18,839 bases of DNA from Chloroflexota bacterium (GTDB taxonomy: Bacteria > Chloroflexota > Anaerolineae > Promineifilales > Promineifilaceae), in the NCBI GenBank assembly GCA_024223125.1, contig JAAEOP010000803.1:1-18839 (forward strand), given 5' to 3'. The notes beneath the pieces were generated by a model, which searched no databases, was not told the DNA's origin, and saw nothing but the letters and a program-made list of their open reading frames with translations. Both the position numbers and the translations under genes were made by a program. Shown piece by piece: positions 16,879-18,839 of the stretch. Position 1 is the stretch's first letter; each line of letters opens with the position of its first letter.

Positions 16879-16905
16879 AAAAAAGATCGACAAAAAGTTG
16901 TCGAT
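16879..16905 (-). terminator. Rho-independent terminator downstream of the YceI gene
   Basis: On the minus strand ATCGACAA-CTTT-TTGTCGAT (16905-16886) forms an 8-bp stem with a 4-nt loop, followed by CTTTTTTC. It lies about 120 nt after the YceI stop (17028) and 35 nt before the start of the arylsulfotransferase-like gene. The same stem is used at 10006-10025. The 122 nt between the YceI stop and this stem (16906-17027) hold nothing else I can support. Confidence 0.75.
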
Positions 16906-17027
16906 GTAATTGTTAAACCTTATCGGAAATTGGATACTTATAAACGTTCTGTTGACTTAGGTTGTGTCTTTCCCGACGGGGTGATAGTCGCCGAGAAAGG
17001 ATCCGTTCATGATTCAGAGGTCGTGAT

Positions 17028-17795
17028 TTATGCATCTGGCGAATTTGATGCCACGAGCGTTACCGTGATTTGTACTTCGTCGTTAATTGCACCATCGCCT
17101 AAACCGCTAAAAATGGAGGTGGATTTATAGCTGATGTCGTATGAAGTGCGATCAAAAACGGTATTGGCCGAAGCGGTTATGACACCATTTTCTTCTACTA
17201 CCTCCGCAACAAATTCAATCGGGTTGGTGATTGCCTTAATTATCAAATCGCCAGTGACTGCGTACTGATCATTACCCAGAGGCTCGGCGGAAAGTATGTC
17301 GAGGGTAGCAGTGGGGTAGGCGTCTACACCGAAGAAATCCTCTGCTTTGAGATGTTCGACCAATCGCGCAGCATCATTACCGCTCAAGTTTTCGTTGACC
17401 ATCGTGGTCATATCGACCACGATGGAACCGGAAACCAATGCCCCATTTTCTACGATCAATGACCCTTCGCTAATTTCAATTGTGCCGTTGTGGGCGGCGC
17501 CGACGATTTTGTCACCAAACCAGCCGATTGTGGAAACGGCCGTGTTAACAACATAATTCATGTCATCAGCTAAGGTAGAAACCACCTCTGCTTCTGGTTC
17601 CGATTCAATCACTGTTAACACTGTTGATTCTTCCGATTCAACTACTATCGATTCATCAGATTCCGATTCAACCACTACCAGTTTATCAGATTCCACCAGA
17701 ACGTTTTCGCTTTCGGTTTGGCTGCTGCAAGCCGTTAGGCCCAGCGTCAGAATAAGGATTAATAAAATAGAAAGTTTTGTCATTTTTTTGAACAT
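17028..17795 (-). CDS. YceI-family lipoprotein
   Basis: The 255-residue product starts with a signal peptide and lipobox LTAC (C23). A low-complexity acidic linker of Ser, Glu and Val (about 26-72, with VVESESDESIVVESEES) follows, then a YceI domain (about 80-250). The domain shows DMNYVVNTAVSTIGWFGDKI, GSIVVDMTTM, LKAEDFFGVDAYPTATLDI and VTGDLIIKAITNPIEF, which match the family's lipocalin-like barrel that binds polyisoprenoid or other lipids. No other lipid-transfer gene lies beside it, so the ligand is open. GGAG lies about 8 nt before the ATG at 17795. A perfect 11-bp inverted repeat (17399-17425) lies inside the coding region. Confidence 0.88.
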   Translation of the reverse strand: MFKKMTKLSILLILILTLGLTACSSQTESENVLVESDKLVVVESESDESIVVESEESTVLTVIESEPEAEVVSTLADDMNYVVNTAVSTIGWFGDKIVGAAHNGTIEISEGSLIVENGALVSGSIVVDMTTMVNENLSGNDAARLVEHLKAEDFFGVDAYPTATLDILSAEPLGNDQYAVTGDLIIKAITNPIEFVAEVVEENGVITASANTVFDRTSYDISYKSTSIFSGLGDGAINDEVQITVTLVASNSPDA

Positions 17796-17855
17796 GATTT
17801 TCTCCAGATTGCAGAATGTTTTGACATGCGAGTTTTCACATCAATGAGCGGGGGG

Positions 17856-17890
17856 CACATGAGGGAAGATGCTCGTTTCTCTCATGCGTG
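17856..17890 (-). terminator. Candidate stem-loop after the small membrane protein gene
   Basis: On the minus strand CATGAGAGAA (17886-17877) pairs with TTCCCTCATG (17868-17859) around a short loop, with one mismatch inside. It begins 10 nt after the stop of the 17901 gene. There is no T-tract. Confidence 0.35.
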
Positions 17891-17900
17891 AATGAAGATT

Positions 17901-18203
17901 TTATTGTTGTGTTGCCAGATAGGTTTCAGCCGCCTCCTGACAATTATTGACATGATTGATGAATTCGGAAACGGCCGTTTCAAAAGCATCTACCCCAATT
18001 TCAGACTCCGCATAAGGGGCGATCATCTCAGCCAGGGCGTTATACCGCGCTGCCATTTGCTCGGACGTAAAAATAGCTGGGAACATATAGCTCTTGATCC
18101 GTTCCTTGGGGAAGTAGAGAAAGCGTACAATGATAAAGGCGATGCTCAAGTTGATACTGAAGCCGATGAACATAAGCGCAAGCCCCGGTGGGTTTTCAGG
18201 CAT
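17901..18203 (-). CDS. Small single-pass membrane protein, unknown function
   Basis: I chose the start at 18203 (MPENPPG...) because AGAAG lies about 8 nt upstream; an in-frame ATG at 18245 adds 14 basic residues that look non-coding. The 100-residue product has one membrane helix (about 8-27, MFIGFSINLSIAFIIVRFLY) followed by a basic patch (KERIK). A mostly helical soluble tail follows (about 40-100, EQMAARYNALAEMIAPYAE and FETAVSEFINHVNNCQEAAE). I do not recognise the family. It lies upstream of the YceI gene on the same strand, with a stem-loop between them, so it is probably its own unit. Confidence 0.6.
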   Translation of the reverse strand: MPENPPGLALMFIGFSINLSIAFIIVRFLYFPKERIKSYMFPAIFTSEQMAARYNALAEMIAPYAESEIGVDAFETAVSEFINHVNNCQEAAETYLATQQ

Positions 18204-18293
18204 GTGTTTTCTTCTTTTATTGCATGAATTTGAATAACTCTGCAAAAGTATAGGCAGAAGTTATTAAGATTTGGCGTAGAGAAGATAAAGAAA

Positions 18294-18569
18294 TTGTTTA
18301 GTTTTCAACAAACCATCAACTGGAAGGGAACAAGGGCACTTTTCGATCACAAAGCTGATATACCGGAGCAGGTGAAATTACGCGCTGTCCACGTTTACGA
18401 AACAGAAACGAAAGAACTGGTGACCATTATTGAAGTTTTGTCGCCATATAACAAACGAGGGACTGGCCTGGAAGAATACCGGGAAAAGTGTCGCCACATT
18501 TTGCACACCCAGGTACATTCGTCAACGGCCGTCTGGTGGTCAGAGCAACAACATCAGGCTAAATCTTAG
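18294..18569 (+). pseudogene. DUF4058 fragment
   Basis: Residues in this frame around RAVHVYETETKELVTIIEVLSPYNKR and EEYREKCRHIL match the core of DUF4058, a family of unknown function frequent in Chloroflexota, Cyanobacteria and Planctomycetes. The real family members are about 240-260 residues and have a long N-terminal part that is absent here. The downstream HLVEIDLLR-type segment is replaced by unrelated sequence (VHSSTAVWWSEQ). The frame has only a TTG at its beginning and no Shine-Dalgarno sequence. I read it as a remnant truncated at both ends. Confidence 0.6.
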
Positions 18570-18670
18570 ATGGCGGGATCATCTGACGACATCACTTTCT
18601 GACGAACTGCCAGAATTTGTTGCAAAAAAGGCAACGCTTCTTCAAGCATGCCCATACGCAAAGACGCCAT
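18566..18670 (-). pseudogene. TPR-like fragment
   Basis: On the minus strand a 34-residue frame starts MASLRMGMLEEALPFLQQ and continues ILAVRQKVMSSDDPAI before the stop. The spacing of Gly, Glu-Ala-Leu-Pro and Leu-Ala-x-Arg is that of a tetratricopeptide repeat of the kind found in NB-ARC/TPR proteins. A stop lies just upstream, so only one repeat is left. It overlaps the end of the DUF4058 fragment by 4 bp on the other strand. Confidence 0.4.
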
Positions 18671-18700
18671 ACCAGCGTTTCAGCACCCAGAACCCCAAGA

Positions 18701-18838
18701 TCAAGGTGTGCGGGCACACCGAAATCCGAAGCGGAAGTGCTCATTGTATGGATATTCCCGTTGTCGCTGGGCGACGCGGATGCTGAGGTCATTGTAGTGC
18801 CAGGCGGCGCCCCGCTGCACGCGGGTTGAGCCGTTGTC
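18701..18838 (-). CDS. C-terminus of a formylglycine-generating-enzyme (FGE/SUMF1) domain protein, partial
   Basis: The minus-strand frame from the right edge encodes 45 residues before TGA at 18703-18701. It reads RVQRGAAWHYNDLSIRVAQR, then a Pro/Asn/Glu stretch, then FGFRCARTP. This is the end of the FGE-sulfatase domain, whose usual form is RVxRGGSW...R.A.R....P......GFR.vR. In this family the domain either makes formylglycine in sulfatases or has been reused in many other proteins, including those with TPR or kinase domains. The gene continues outside the window. The ending just after GFRCAR is normal for the family, so this may be a live gene. Confidence 0.72.
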   Translation of the reverse strand, partial: DNGSTRVQRGAAWHYNDLSIRVAQRQREYPYNEHFRFGFRCARTP

Positions 18839-18839
18839 T

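Noticed and set aside
16876..17130. Plus-strand 84-codon frame starting MKKDRQKVVDVIVK.
   Set aside because: It begins within the terminator hairpin, has no Shine-Dalgarno sequence, and its second half is antisense to the YceI gene.
18592..18792. Minus-strand 66-codon frame starting MTSASASPSDNGN.
   Set aside because: The other minus-strand frames give recognisable FGE C-terminus and TPR-like sequence over the same bases, so this frame is a shadow.

Overview
This window looks like a bacterial chromosome segment, most likely from an uncultured Chloroflexota (Anaerolineae/Ardenticatenia-like). The taxonomic call is inference. It rests on lipoproteins carrying a YLP[LV]VT motif, a GAF-GAF histidine kinase, a TIGR03032 protein, a choice-of-anchor-Q surface protein ending in an FSDWAVG-type tail, and a very strong over-representation of the palindrome ACGGCCGT (25 copies by eye). 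No RNA genes, CRISPR array or phage module were seen.

Layout. 1-502 is a transposase remnant interrupted by a 133-bp MITE-like element. 504-4183 (minus) holds a GAF-domain sensor histidine kinase followed by an FGGY-family sugar kinase. 4270-6445 is a divergent pair of unrecognised genes: a membrane-anchored Pro/Thr-linker protein (minus) and a 360-residue soluble protein (plus), sharing a 265-bp upstream region with a perfect 15-bp inverted repeat. 6495-10899 (minus) is a metabolic block: a class-IV aminotransferase that may be leaderless, then pyrE and, 17 nt further on, a 915-residue ADP-forming acyl-CoA synthetase/GNAT fusion. 10997-11129 is a second copy of the MITE, 98% identical to the first. 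11354-12472 (plus) is a TIGR03032-family protein.

12586-18245 is a cell-surface region. It has a broken choice-of-anchor-Q protein (plus) that collides tail to tail with a DUF1566 lipoprotein. Upstream of that on the minus strand are an arylsulfotransferase-like lipoprotein, a YceI lipoprotein and a small membrane protein. The last 550 bp is a patch of gene remnants: a DUF4058 fragment, a TPR-like fragment, and the C-terminus of a formylglycine-generating-enzyme (FGE/SUMF1) domain gene that runs off the right edge.

Working relations. pyrE and the synthetase/acetyltransferase fusion are probably one transcript, insulated from the aminotransferase by two hairpins. The three lipoproteins each have their own leader or terminator and look like independently transcribed exported proteins. 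No complete novel defence or mobile system is evident. The most unusual signals are the genome-signature palindrome with its reading-frame preference, the paired MITE copies, and the divergent pair of unknown genes.
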